Shown here: one piece after another, positions 39,674 through 47,597 of the stretch | How positions within the stretch are numbered: the first letter of the stretch is position 1 | Layout of the letters: the number at the start of each line of letters is the position of its first letter | Program-made: the position numbers and the translations under genes | The notes under the pieces: generated by a model | Database searches by the model: none | Told to the model about the DNA's origin: nothing | What the model saw: only the letters and a program-made list of their open reading frames with translations | Assembly (NCBI RefSeq): GCF_028200735.1 | Contig: NZ_JAQKPV010000004.1 | Location: 124,001-188,000, forward strand | DNA from: Streptomyces sp. ACA25 | GTDB taxonomy: Bacteria; Actinomycetota; Actinomycetes; Streptomycetales; Streptomycetaceae | Direction: 5' to 3' | Length of the DNA stretch: 64,000 nucleotides

Positions 39674-41644
39674 ATGCACTACCGACCCAGCGTCCGGTTC
39701 AAGAAGACCGCTCTGGGCGCCGCCGTGACCCTCCTGATAGCCGGGATGAACCTGCCGGCGGCCTGGACCTTCGCCCGGGACCGGCTGCACGAGCACCGGA
39801 TATCCCAGCCCGCCTACCGGGCGGACTACGGCTCCTGGGAGGTGGTGGACGTCCCCGAGGAGTACCGGACGAACGCCCTGCACGCCGCGCTGCTGCACAC
39901 CGGGAAGGTGCTGATCATCGCCGGCTCGGGAAACAACATGGAGATGTTCGAGGCGGGCACCTTCGAGACCGTGCTGTGGGACCCGGCCGACCACACGTTC
40001 AGCCACGTGCCGACCCCGGAGGACTTCTTCTGTGCCGGGCACTCCCAGCTGGCCGACGGGCGCCTGCTGGTGGCCGGCGGCACCGCCCGCTACGAGATCC
40101 TCGGCGACGAGGTGACGCGGGCCGGCGGCGCCATGACCGTCAAGAACGAGGACCCGGACCAGGAGCGCACCTTCCCGGCCGGCACCCGGTTCCGCTCTCC
40201 CGAGGGCGTCGTGTACGAGACCGAGGTGGAGGTGACCGTCCCGCCGGCGGCCAAGGAGACCGTCTCGGGCAAGAACCCGGACGGTGGCCCGGACAACGCC
40301 CCGGACGAGGAGGAGCGCACCGTCGTCACCGCCTCCGAGACCCGGGTGTTCGTGGTGGCCGTCGAGGAGGGGGAGAGCGGCGTCACCGACACTCCCGGCC
40401 AGTACGCCATCGAAGGCCTGGAGGGCGCGGACGCGGAGAACTTCTACGGCCTCGCCCAGGAGATGACCCTGGACGACCAGGACTTCCAGGGCATCAACGC
40501 CGCCTACGAGTTCGACCCGGTGGCGGAGAAGTACCTGCCGGTGGAGCCGATGGCGGAGGCCCGCTGGTACCCGACACTCACCACCCTGTCCGACGGCCGG
40601 GTGCTGACCGTCTCCGGCCTGGACGAGGTCGGGAAGGTGGTGCCCGGCATCAACGAGATCTACGACCCGGAGACCCGTACCTGGTCCCTGGGCCCCGAGC
40701 GGTACTTCCCGACCTATCCGGCGCTGTTCCTGACCGCCGACGACCGCATCTTCTACACCGGCTCCAACGCCGGCTACGGGCCGGCCGACGAGGGCCGCGA
40801 ACCCGGCCTGTGGAACCTGGACGACAACACCTTCACCCCGGTCGGCGGGCTCCGGGACACCGACCAGCTGGAGACCTCCGCCTCCCTGCTGCTCCCGCCG
40901 GCCCAGGACCAGCGGTTCATGGTGCTCGGCGGCGGCGGTGTGGGGGAGTCCGCCGACTCGACCGCCCGCACCGCGATCATCGACCTGACGGAGGAGTCCC
41001 CGCAGTACCGGGACGGCCCCGAGCTGGCGCAGGGCACCCGGTACCTGAACAGCGTGATCATGCCGGACGACACCGTCTTCACCAGCGGCGGCTCCACCGA
41101 CTACCGGGGGCGAGGCCGGAGCGACATCCTGACCGCGCAGTTCTACGACCCGGTGGCCGACGCGTTCCGCCCCGCGGCCGACCCGACGGTGGCGCGGAAC
41201 TACCACGCCGAGGCGCTGCTGCTGCCCGACGGCCGGGTTGCCACCTTCGGCTCCGAACCGCTCTTCGCGGACGCGGCCAACACCCGGCCGGGCGAGTTCG
41301 AACAGCGCATCGAGGTGTACAGCCCGCCCTACCTCTTCCGGGAGGAGAGCGAGCGCCCGGCGCTGGGCATCGGACCGCAGGTGCTGGAGCGGGGCGGCAC
41401 GGCGACGTTCCGCAGCGCGGACGCCGCACGCATCCGGGACGCCCGGCTGATGCGCCCGAGCGCCGTCACCCACACCACCGACGTCGAGCAGCGTTCGGTC
41501 CGGCTCGAGGTGGACGCCCGGGAGGGCGAGGTGTCGCTGTCGGTTCCCGAGGACGCGGCCCTGCTGCCGCCCGGCTGGTACATGCTGTTCGTCACCGACG
41601 CCGACGGGACGCCCTCCGAGGCGGTCTGGGTGCACCTGCCCTGA
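39674..41644 (+). CDS. glxA: GlxA, secreted mononuclear copper radical oxidase
   Basis: A 656-residue galactose-oxidase-fold enzyme with an N-terminal membrane anchor or signal (residues about 13-35). The copper and radical residues can be located: Cys120 (FFCAGH) for the Tyr-Cys crosslink, Tyr299 (ARWYPTLTTL) as the crosslinked tyrosine, Tyr510-His511 (RNYHAEALLL) and His600 (SAVTHTTDVEQ). These match the S. lividans GlxA set in order. GlxA oxidises a terminal alcohol of the CslA-made glycan with release of H2O2 and is needed for hyphal-tip glycan deposition and aerial development. It is 3 bp downstream of cslA. Confidence 0.95.
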   Translation: MHYRPSVRFKKTALGAAVTLLIAGMNLPAAWTFARDRLHEHRISQPAYRADYGSWEVVDVPEEYRTNALHAALLHTGKVLIIAGSGNNMEMFEAGTFETVLWDPADHTFSHVPTPEDFFCAGHSQLADGRLLVAGGTARYEILGDEVTRAGGAMTVKNEDPDQERTFPAGTRFRSPEGVVYETEVEVTVPPAAKETVSGKNPDGGPDNAPDEEERTVVTASETRVFVVAVEEGESGVTDTPGQYAIEGLEGADAENFYGLAQEMTLDDQDFQGINAAYEFDPVAEKYLPVEPMAEARWYPTLTTLSDGRVLTVSGLDEVGKVVPGINEIYDPETRTWSLGPERYFPTYPALFLTADDRIFYTGSNAGYGPADEGREPGLWNLDDNTFTPVGGLRDTDQLETSASLLLPPAQDQRFMVLGGGGVGESADSTARTAIIDLTEESPQYRDGPELAQGTRYLNSVIMPDDTVFTSGGSTDYRGRGRSDILTAQFYDPVADAFRPAADPTVARNYHAEALLLPDGRVATFGSEPLFADAANTRPGEFEQRIEVYSPPYLFREESERPALGIGPQVLERGGTATFRSADAARIRDARLMRPSAVTHTTDVEQRSVRLEVDAREGEVSLSVPEDAALLPPGWYMLFVTDADGTPSEAVWVHLP

Positions 41645-41690
41645 CAGCTTCCGGCCCGTCCGCCCCGGACGCCGCCCGCCCGTGACGCCG

Positions 41691-41725
41691 CGTCCCGTGA
41701 CCCCGGACCCCGGGGTCACGGGACG
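41691..41725. terminator. Bidirectional terminator between glxA and the GH6 gene
   Basis: A perfect 16-bp stem (41691-41706 with 41710-41725) and a 3-base loop. The right arm contains the stop codon of the GH6 gene (41716-41718), so the hairpin serves both convergent transcripts. Confidence 0.85.
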
Positions 41726-42816
41726 TGCTCCGGGCCGGCCTCACGGGCCAGCCCGAGGGCGTACTCCGGCCACCACTCACCGGCCCGCGGCCCGCCGCGG
41801 CACTCGCCGTCCGACTCCCCGGGACGCTTGATCCACAGGAAGGCGTCGACCAGCTTCTCGCCGGTCTCCATGGTCGGCGGGGTGCCCAGCGCCCGGCCCG
41901 GCGGGTTGCACCAGGACTCCTCCTGTTCGCCCTCCAGCGGCCCGTTGCCGTTGCGGCTGGTGTCCACGACGAACGGCGGGTCGCCGTCCAGCAGCCCGGA
42001 CAGGGCGCGGCCGTAGGCGATGACGCGCTCGGTGGTGCGGTAGTTCGACACGTTCAGGGCAAAGCCGTCCGCCCGGGCGATCCCGGACCGCTCCAGCGGG
42101 CCGACCAGATCGGCGGGATCGGTGACCCAGCTCGGGTTGCCCGCGTCCAGATAGACCCGGGTGCGCGGCAGCTCCGACAGCCGGTCCACGGCCTCGGCCA
42201 GCAGCTGGGTCCGCTCCTCGTGGTACATCCCGGCGGTGCAGCCGTCGACCAGGTGCGGCACGGCGTCCGGCTCCAGGATCACCATGGCCTCGGCGTCCCC
42301 GATGCTGTCCGCGAACGTGCCGATCCACTGCCGGTACGCCGCCGCGTCCGCCGCCCCGCCCTGGGAGTACTGTCCGCAGTCCCGGTGGGGGATGTTGTAG
42401 GCGACGAACACACCGGTCTGCCCGGCGGCCCCGGCCGCCGCGGTGACCTCGCGGATCCGCGGCCCGGGGTCGCCGTCGCCGTCCGGCCACTCGGCGATCG
42501 GCTGCCCGGCCATCCGGCGCAGCACCCGGGCGTCCTCGTCCCGCCCTTCCCGCTCCCACCGGGCGACCTGGCGGGCCGCGGGGCTCCGCGGGTCCACCCA
42601 CAGTCCGGAGCCGGCCGGCGGGGTCACCGCGGCACTGCCGCCGTGCCGCTCGGGGGCCGGGGAGTCCGCGGATTCGTCCGGGCCGGGGCCCCGGGCATCG
42701 GAGGAGCCCGGCGGCAGCGAGCAGCCGACGGTGAGGGCGAGGGCCAGGCCGGCCACCAGCACGGCGAGCGGATGTGATGTCCTGAGGGCGCGGGTGACGG
42801 GAAGACTGCCGAACAT
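41716..42816 (-). CDS. cslZ: GH6 family lipoprotein, endoglucanase-like (CslZ-like)
   Basis: A 366-residue protein starting at ATG 42816. The lipobox LTVGC near residues 29-33 indicates a lipid-anchored extracellular enzyme, followed by a Pro/Ser-rich spacer and a GH6 domain. GH6 motifs include YNIPHRDCGQYSQGG, VILEPDAVPHLVDGC (catalytic acid Asp), VDTSRNGNGP and WCNPPGRALGTPPT with DAFLWIKRPGESDGEC. It probably trims the beta-1,4-glucan made by CslA. It is convergent with glxA rather than co-directional, but its placement next to cslA-glxA is the known cslA-glxA-cslZ arrangement. Confidence 0.9.
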   Translation of the reverse strand: MFGSLPVTRALRTSHPLAVLVAGLALALTVGCSLPPGSSDARGPGPDESADSPAPERHGGSAAVTPPAGSGLWVDPRSPAARQVARWEREGRDEDARVLRRMAGQPIAEWPDGDGDPGPRIREVTAAAGAAGQTGVFVAYNIPHRDCGQYSQGGAADAAAYRQWIGTFADSIGDAEAMVILEPDAVPHLVDGCTAGMYHEERTQLLAEAVDRLSELPRTRVYLDAGNPSWVTDPADLVGPLERSGIARADGFALNVSNYRTTERVIAYGRALSGLLDGDPPFVVDTSRNGNGPLEGEQEESWCNPPGRALGTPPTMETGEKLVDAFLWIKRPGESDGECRGGPRAGEWWPEYALGLAREAGPEHVP

Positions 42817-42995
42817 GGGGTAATCGTCACATAACAGAAGGTGTGCGGCCGGGATGCTCCGCCGAATGCCGCAGGAGGCCGCGCCGGTGGCCGCACGGAG
42901 CCCCCGGGTGGCCGGAACACGGCCCTCCCGGGCCGGGAGGCTCAACTTCTGAGACGGCTCCGTCCGCGATATGACCAGCCGGTAAGGTCGCTGCT

Positions 42996-43505
42996 GTGCC
43001 GAAACCGCTCAGCTTGCCGTTCGACCCGATCGCCCGCGCCGATGAGCTCTGGAAAGAGCACTTCGGGGCCACCCCGTCCATGGTCGCGATCACCTCGATC
43101 ATGCGGGCGCAGCAGATCCTGCTCGCCGAGGTGGATGCCGTGGTCAAGCCCTACGGGCTCACCTTCGCCCGGTACGAGGCGCTGGTGCTGCTGACCTTCA
43201 GCAGGCGTGGGGAGCTGTCCATGTCCAAGATCGGCGAACGACTCATGGTCCATCCGACCTCCGTCACCAACACCGTCGACCGGCTGGTGAGATCCGGACT
43301 GGTGACCAAGCGGCCCAACCCGAACGACGGGCGGGGCACGCTGGCGTCCGTCACCGACCGGGGCCGCAGGGTGTGCGAGGACGCCACCCGGGAGCTGACC
43401 GCGATGGACTTCGGGCTCCGGGCCTACGACGACGAGGAGTGTGCGGAGATCTTCGCGATGCTGCGCCCCCTGCGGGTGGCGGCGGGAGACTTCGAGGAAT
43501 CCTGA
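42996..43505 (+). CDS. MarR-family transcriptional regulator
   Basis: A 169-residue winged-helix protein starting at GTG 42996, with the recognition helix region MSKIGERLMVHPTSVTNTVDRLVRSGLVTKRPNPNDGRG. It is divergent from the GH6 gene (179 bp between) and upstream of a DUF3817 gene and icmA. It is a candidate regulator of icmA or its own region; the ligand is unknown. Confidence 0.9.
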   Translation: MPKPLSLPFDPIARADELWKEHFGATPSMVAITSIMRAQQILLAEVDAVVKPYGLTFARYEALVLLTFSRRGELSMSKIGERLMVHPTSVTNTVDRLVRSGLVTKRPNPNDGRGTLASVTDRGRRVCEDATRELTAMDFGLRAYDDEECAEIFAMLRPLRVAAGDFEES

Positions 43506-43571
43506 CCCGACCGTGGGGTAAGCGGGGGCCGGGTGAGGAACGCCCGAAACGGGCGGTTACGCTCGGGTGCC

Positions 43572-43943
43572 ATGAAGCAGAGCGTCCTGACCCGCTACCG
43601 GGTGATGGCCTACGTCACCGCCGTCATGCTCCTGGTGCTCAGCACCTGCATGGTGTTCAAGTACGGCTTCGACATGGGTGAGGATGTCACGTTCGTGGTG
43701 TCCCAGACCCACGGCCTGCTGTACATCATCTACCTGGTCTTCGCCTTCGACCTGGGGCAGAAGGCCCGCTGGCCGTTCGGCAAGCTGCTGTGGGTGCTGC
43801 TGTCCGGCACGATCCCGTTCGTCGCGTTCTTCGTCGAGCGCCGGATCAGCGCCGAGATCAGGCCGCTGCTGGAGCAGCCGGAAGCCGCCGCCGCCCCGCA
43901 GGCCCGGGAGACCGCCGGCGCCGGCCCGTCCGCCGGAGCCTGA
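43572..43943 (+). CDS. DUF3817 membrane protein
   Basis: A 123-residue protein starting at ATG 43572. Three hydrophobic segments (about 12-30, 41-60 and 71-90) and the FKYGFDMG and SQTHGLLYIIYLVFAFDLG segments place it in the DUF3817 (YdzA-like) family. The Ala-rich C-terminus is disordered. The function is unknown. It is co-directional with icmA, 75 bp upstream, but icmA has its own strong promoter. Confidence 0.85.
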   Translation: MKQSVLTRYRVMAYVTAVMLLVLSTCMVFKYGFDMGEDVTFVVSQTHGLLYIIYLVFAFDLGQKARWPFGKLLWVLLSGTIPFVAFFVERRISAEIRPLLEQPEAAAAPQARETAGAGPSAGA

Positions 43944-43981
43944 CCTCCGCGTACGCCGGGGAGGTTCCCGGCGTGGCCGCA

Positions 43982-44011
43982 TCGACAAATACTTGGACGT
44001 CCTAGTAAATT
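43982..44011 (+). promoter_or_regulatory. icmA promoter with an 18-bp palindrome between -35 and -10
   Basis: TCGACA as -35 (43982-43987), TAAATT as -10 (44006-44011), 18 bp spacer. The spacer is filled by the near-perfect palindrome TACTTGGACGTCCTAGTA (43990-44007), the classical position for a repressor. Transcription would start at about the ATG (44019), so the mRNA is probably leaderless. Confidence 0.7.
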
Positions 44012-44018
44012 GGGCGTC

Positions 44019-45719
44019 ATGGATGCTCACGCCATCGCAGAGGGCCGCCGTCGCTGGCAGGCCCGGTTCGACGCGGCCCGGAAGCGGGACGCGGACTTCA
44101 CCACACTCTCCGGGGACGAGGTGGAGCCCGTCTACGGCCCACGCCCCGGAGACACCTACGAGGGCTTCGAGCGGATCGGCTGGCCCGGCGAATTCCCCTA
44201 CACCCGGGGCCTGCACCCCACCGGCTACCGCGGCCGCACCTGGACCATCCGCCAGTTCGCCGGCTTCGGCAACGCCGAACAGACCAACGAGCGTTACAAG
44301 ATGATCCTGGCGGCGGGCGGCGGCGGGCTGTCGGTCGCCTTCGACATGCCGACCCTGATGGGCCGCGACTCCGACGACCCGCGCGCGCTGGGCGAGGTCG
44401 GGCACTGCGGCGTCGCCATCGACTCCGCCGCCGACATGGAGGTCCTGTTCGCCGGCATCCCGCTGGGCGACGTCACCACCTCCATGACCATCAGCGGCCC
44501 GGCGGTGCCGGTCTTCTGCATGTACCTGGTGGCGGCGGAGCGTCAGGGGGTCGACCCGGCCGTCCTCAACGGCACGTTGCAGACGGACATCTTCAAGGAG
44601 TACATCGCCCAGAAGGAGTGGCTCTTCCAGCCCGAGCCGCACCTGCGGCTCATCGGCGACCTGATGGAGCACTGCGCCGAGGGCATCCCGGCCTACAAGC
44701 CGCTGTCCGTCTCCGGCTACCACATCCGCGAGGCCGGATCGACGGCCGCGCAGGAGCTCGCCTACACCCTCGCCGACGGCTTCGGCTACGTCGAGCTGGG
44801 CCTGAGCCGGGGCATGGACGTCAACAGGTTCGCGCCCGGCCTGTCCTTCTTCTTCGACGCCCACCTCGACTTCTTCGAGGAGATCGCCAAGTTCCGCGCC
44901 GCCCGCCGCATCTGGGCCCGCTGGATGCGCGACGTCTACGGTGCGACCAGTGAGAAGGCCCAGTGGCTGCGCTTCCACACCCAGACCGCCGGAGTCTCGC
45001 TGACCGCCCAGCAGCCGTACAACAACGTGGTGCGCACCGCGGTGGAGGCGCTCGCCGCGGTACTCGGCGGCACGAACTCGCTGCACACCAACGCCCTGGA
45101 CGAGACCCTCGCGCTGCCGAGTGAGCAGGCCGCGGAGATCGCGCTGCGCACGCAGCAGGTGATCATGGAGGAGACCGGCGTCACCAACGTCGCCGACCCG
45201 CTCGGCGGCTCCTGGTACATCGAGCAGCTGACGGACCGGATCGAGGCGGACGCCGAGAAGATCTTCGAGGAGATCCGGGAGCGGGGCCGGCGCGCCGTCC
45301 CGGACGGCAACCACCCGATCGGACCGATCACCTCCGGCCTGCTGCGCGGTATCGAGGACGGCTGGTTCACCGGCCGGATCGCCGAGGCCGCGTTCCAGTA
45401 CCAGCGGGCGCTGGAGAAGGACGAGAAGAAGGTCGTCGGCGTCAACTGCCACACCGGCTCGGTCACCGGTGACCTGGAGATCCTGCGGGTCAGCCACGAG
45501 GTGGAGCGCGACCAGGTCAGTACCCTGGCCGATCGCAAGGCGGCCCGTGACGAGGCCGCGGTGCGCGCCACCCTGGACCGGATGCTGGAGGCGGCCCGCA
45601 GCGACCGCAACATGATCGGGCCGATGCTGGAGGCGGTCCGGGCGGAGGCCACGCTCGGGGAGATCTGCGGCGTCCTGCGGGACGAGTGGGGAACCTACAC
45701 CGAGCCCCCCGGCTTCTGA
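44019..45719 (+). CDS. icmA: Isobutyryl-CoA mutase large subunit
   Basis: A 566-residue TIM-barrel substrate-binding subunit of the methylmalonyl-CoA mutase superfamily without a C-terminal B12-binding domain; the length equals that of Streptomyces IcmA, from memory. Features include YPYTRGLHPTGYRGRTWTIRQFAGFGNAEQTN, FDMPTLMGRDSD, the QTDIFKEYIAQKEW region and NNVVRTAVEALAAVLGGTNSLHTNALDE. It works with IcmB (encoded elsewhere) and AdoCbl to interconvert isobutyryl-CoA and n-butyryl-CoA, linking valine degradation to polyketide starter supply. No Shine-Dalgarno sequence precedes the ATG, in agreement with a leaderless mRNA. Its 3' end overlaps the convergent TetR gene by 25 bp. Confidence 0.93.
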   Translation: MDAHAIAEGRRRWQARFDAARKRDADFTTLSGDEVEPVYGPRPGDTYEGFERIGWPGEFPYTRGLHPTGYRGRTWTIRQFAGFGNAEQTNERYKMILAAGGGGLSVAFDMPTLMGRDSDDPRALGEVGHCGVAIDSAADMEVLFAGIPLGDVTTSMTISGPAVPVFCMYLVAAERQGVDPAVLNGTLQTDIFKEYIAQKEWLFQPEPHLRLIGDLMEHCAEGIPAYKPLSVSGYHIREAGSTAAQELAYTLADGFGYVELGLSRGMDVNRFAPGLSFFFDAHLDFFEEIAKFRAARRIWARWMRDVYGATSEKAQWLRFHTQTAGVSLTAQQPYNNVVRTAVEALAAVLGGTNSLHTNALDETLALPSEQAAEIALRTQQVIMEETGVTNVADPLGGSWYIEQLTDRIEADAEKIFEEIRERGRRAVPDGNHPIGPITSGLLRGIEDGWFTGRIAEAAFQYQRALEKDEKKVVGVNCHTGSVTGDLEILRVSHEVERDQVSTLADRKAARDEAAVRATLDRMLEAARSDRNMIGPMLEAVRAEATLGEICGVLRDEWGTYTEPPGF

Positions 45720-46378
45720 CCCGGCGGCGGCGCCGGGCCTCTCCCGGCGCCGCCGTCCGAGGCGGTGAGACCGCCCAGCAGGAGGTCCGCGAACTCGCGC
45801 GCCCAGGCCGCGTCCACCGGCTGGTCGCTGACCAGGGTGCGGTGCACCACCGAGCCCGCGATGATGTCGAAGATCAGGTCCACCCGGCGGGCGGCCCGTG
45901 TGCTGCCCGCGGCCCCCGGTGGATCCTGCGGCAGCTCTCCGCGGAGCTGGGCGCGCTCCCGTCCGCGCACGACGAGCTCCCGCTGGCGGGTGACGATCGC
46001 GGCGCGGATCCGGGCGCGCAGCACCGGGTCGCGGGTCGACTCGGCGAACACCGCCAGCAGACCGATCCGGGTCTCCGGCCGCTCCAGCAGTTCCGCGAAG
46101 CGCAGCACCACCCCTTCGAGGTCGGCCGGCAGGCTGCCCCGGTCCGGCAGGTCGAGCTGTGCGTCGAAGAGGTCCGCGACCGCGTCGACGACCAGCTCGT
46201 TCTTGCCCGGCCAGCGGCGGTAGAGGGTGGTGCGGGCGACTCCCGCGCGCGTCGCCACATCGCTCATGGTCAGCTTCGCCCAGCCCAGTTCGGCCAGCGC
46301 GTGGCGGGTGGCCGCAAGGATCGCCCGGTCCGCCGCGGCGCTGCGGGGCCGGCCGGTACGGCGGGCTGAGGGGTGCAT
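45695..46378 (-). CDS. TetR-family transcriptional regulator
   Basis: A 227-residue repressor with an N-terminal HTH (RAILAATRHALAELGWAKLTMSDVATRAGVARTTLYRRWPGK) and a helical ligand-binding domain. The last 25 residues are Gly/Pro-rich and overlap the icmA 3' end on the other strand. A 16-bp palindrome lies 11 bp before its ATG, consistent with autorepression. It is divergent from the thioredoxin-TPR gene. The ligand is unknown; acyl-CoA is a reasonable guess given the neighbourhood. Confidence 0.92.
   Translation of the reverse strand: MHPSARRTGRPRSAAADRAILAATRHALAELGWAKLTMSDVATRAGVARTTLYRRWPGKNELVVDAVADLFDAQLDLPDRGSLPADLEGVVLRFAELLERPETRIGLLAVFAESTRDPVLRARIRAAIVTRQRELVVRGRERAQLRGELPQDPPGAAGSTRAARRVDLIFDIIAGSVVHRTLVSDQPVDAAWAREFADLLLGGLTASDGGAGRGPAPPPGQKPGGSV
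45725..45755 (+). terminator. icmA terminator inside the 3' end of the TetR gene
   Basis: A perfect 13-bp stem (45725-45737 with 45743-45755) and a 5-base loop, directly after the icmA stop. It overlaps the TetR coding end on the opposite strand. Confidence 0.7.
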
Positions 46379-46388
46379 GGAGCAGCAC

Positions 46389-46404
46389 CTTACCGGTCGG
46401 TAAG
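46389..46404. promoter_or_regulatory. TetR autoregulatory operator
   Basis: The perfect inverted repeat CTTACCG-GT-CGGTAAG, which contains TTAC-N6-GTAA. On the minus strand it overlaps a TAAGGT -10-like hexamer close to the TetR start. Confidence 0.75.
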
Positions 46405-46449
46405 AAGATCGCCGCGCAGATGGCTCTGGGCGGGAGTGTGCTCCATCCG

Positions 46450-46475
46450 TTACGCTACGGCCCGTAGCGTAAGAT
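46450..46475 (+). promoter_or_regulatory. Palindrome overlapping the thioredoxin gene promoter
   Basis: Ten-base arms TTACGCTACG and CGTAGCGTAA around GCC (46450-46472). The right end runs into TAAGAT (46470-46475), a good -10 for the downstream gene. A repressor or activator operator is likely; the cognate regulator is not certain. Confidence 0.65.
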
Positions 46476-46559
46476 GACGCGCGTCACGCAGCACGGACAC
46501 GTGGCGGCTCGCGCCGAGGGGCGTTCCGGAACGGGTCGCGGAAGGGGGAGACTGGTCCC

Positions 46560-47531
46560 ATGCAGCCACGCAATATGTCCATCAGCGGAGCCGTCGATCT
46601 CTCCGCAGTGAAGGCAGCCGCCGAAGCCAAGGAAAAGGCCCAGCAGGCCCGGGCCCAGCGAGCGGCGCAGCCGGGCGGGCCGCCGCCGGCCGGTGCCGCA
46701 CAGCTCGTCTTCGACGTCGATGAGGCCAGTTTCGAACGGGACGTGCTGCAGCGCAGCGCCGAGGTCCCGGTGGTCATCGACTTCTGGGCCGAGTGGTGCG
46801 AGCCCTGCAAGCAGCTCGGACCGCTCCTCGAGCGGCTCGCCGTCGAGCACGCGGGCCGCTTCGTGCTCGCCAAGATCGACGTCGACGGCAATCAGGCGCT
46901 CTTCCAGCAGTTCGGCGTCCAGGGCATCCCCGCGGTGTTCGCCGTGATCGCCGGTCAGGCTCTGCCGCTCTTCCAGGGGGCCGCCCCTGAGGAGCAGATC
47001 CGGCAGATCCTGGACCAGCTGATCCAGGCCGCCGAGGAGCGCTTCGGCATTGTCGGCGCCCCGGTCGATGTCTCGGCCACCGGTGCGCCGGAGGCTCAGG
47101 CCACCCCTGAGCCTCCGGAGGACCCGACGCTCGCCGCGGCACACGCCGCGCTGGACTCGGGGGATCTCGGTGGCGCCGTCCAGGCGTACGAGAACGTCCT
47201 GGCCGGCGACCCGCAGAACGCCGAGGCCCTGCTGGGGCTCACGCAGGCCCAGTTGCTGAGCCGAGTGCGGGACGTCGACGCGCAGCAGGCCCGCAAGGAC
47301 GCCGCCGACCGGCCCGCCGACGTGGCCGCGCAGCTCGCCGTCGCCGATCTCGACATGGTCGGCGGTCATGTCGAGGACGCCTTCGGGCGGCTGGTCGACA
47401 CGGTGCAGCGGACCGCGGGGGACGACCGGCAGGCGGCCCGGGTGCGTCTGCTCGAGCTTTTCGAGGTGGTCGGAGCCGACGATCCGCGGGTGGTCACCGC
47501 CCGCAGCGCGCTCGCCCGGGTGCTCTTCTGA
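46560..47531 (+). CDS. Thioredoxin-domain protein with TPR-like C-terminus (YbbN/CnoX-like)
   Basis: A 323-residue cytoplasmic protein. After a roughly 45-residue Ala/Gln-rich leader comes a thioredoxin fold with the active site WCEPCK (Cys80 and Cys83), DFWAEW and QGIPAVFAVIAGQ (cis-Pro). The C-terminal 140 residues contain helix pairs of TPR type (HAALDSGDLGGAVQAYENVLAGDPQNAEAL). This matches YbbN/CnoX co-chaperones, which protect proteins from oxidation and hand them to chaperonins. It is divergent from the TetR gene and followed by a strong terminator. Confidence 0.9.
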   Translation: MQPRNMSISGAVDLSAVKAAAEAKEKAQQARAQRAAQPGGPPPAGAAQLVFDVDEASFERDVLQRSAEVPVVIDFWAEWCEPCKQLGPLLERLAVEHAGRFVLAKIDVDGNQALFQQFGVQGIPAVFAVIAGQALPLFQGAAPEEQIRQILDQLIQAAEERFGIVGAPVDVSATGAPEAQATPEPPEDPTLAAAHAALDSGDLGGAVQAYENVLAGDPQNAEALLGLTQAQLLSRVRDVDAQQARKDAADRPADVAAQLAVADLDMVGGHVEDAFGRLVDTVQRTAGDDRQAARVRLLELFEVVGADDPRVVTARSALARVLF

Positions 47532-47554
47532 GCTGACCCCTTCTCATCCGTGGT

Positions 47555-47597
47555 CGGCGGCCGCGTTTTACCAAACTTTGGTAGAGCGCGGCCGCCG
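47555..47597 (+). terminator. Strong terminator after the thioredoxin gene
   Basis: The arms 47555-47575 and 47577-47597 pair over 21 positions (two of them G-U). The practical loop is the AAACTTT centre. The stem is GC-rich outside with an A/T-rich apex. Confidence 0.8.

Noticed and set aside
37823..41719. A 1298-codon minus-strand frame across cslA and glxA
   Set aside because: Both plus-strand genes have complete catalytic motifs; the antisense translation is low-complexity Gly/Arg/Val/His with no recognisable domain.
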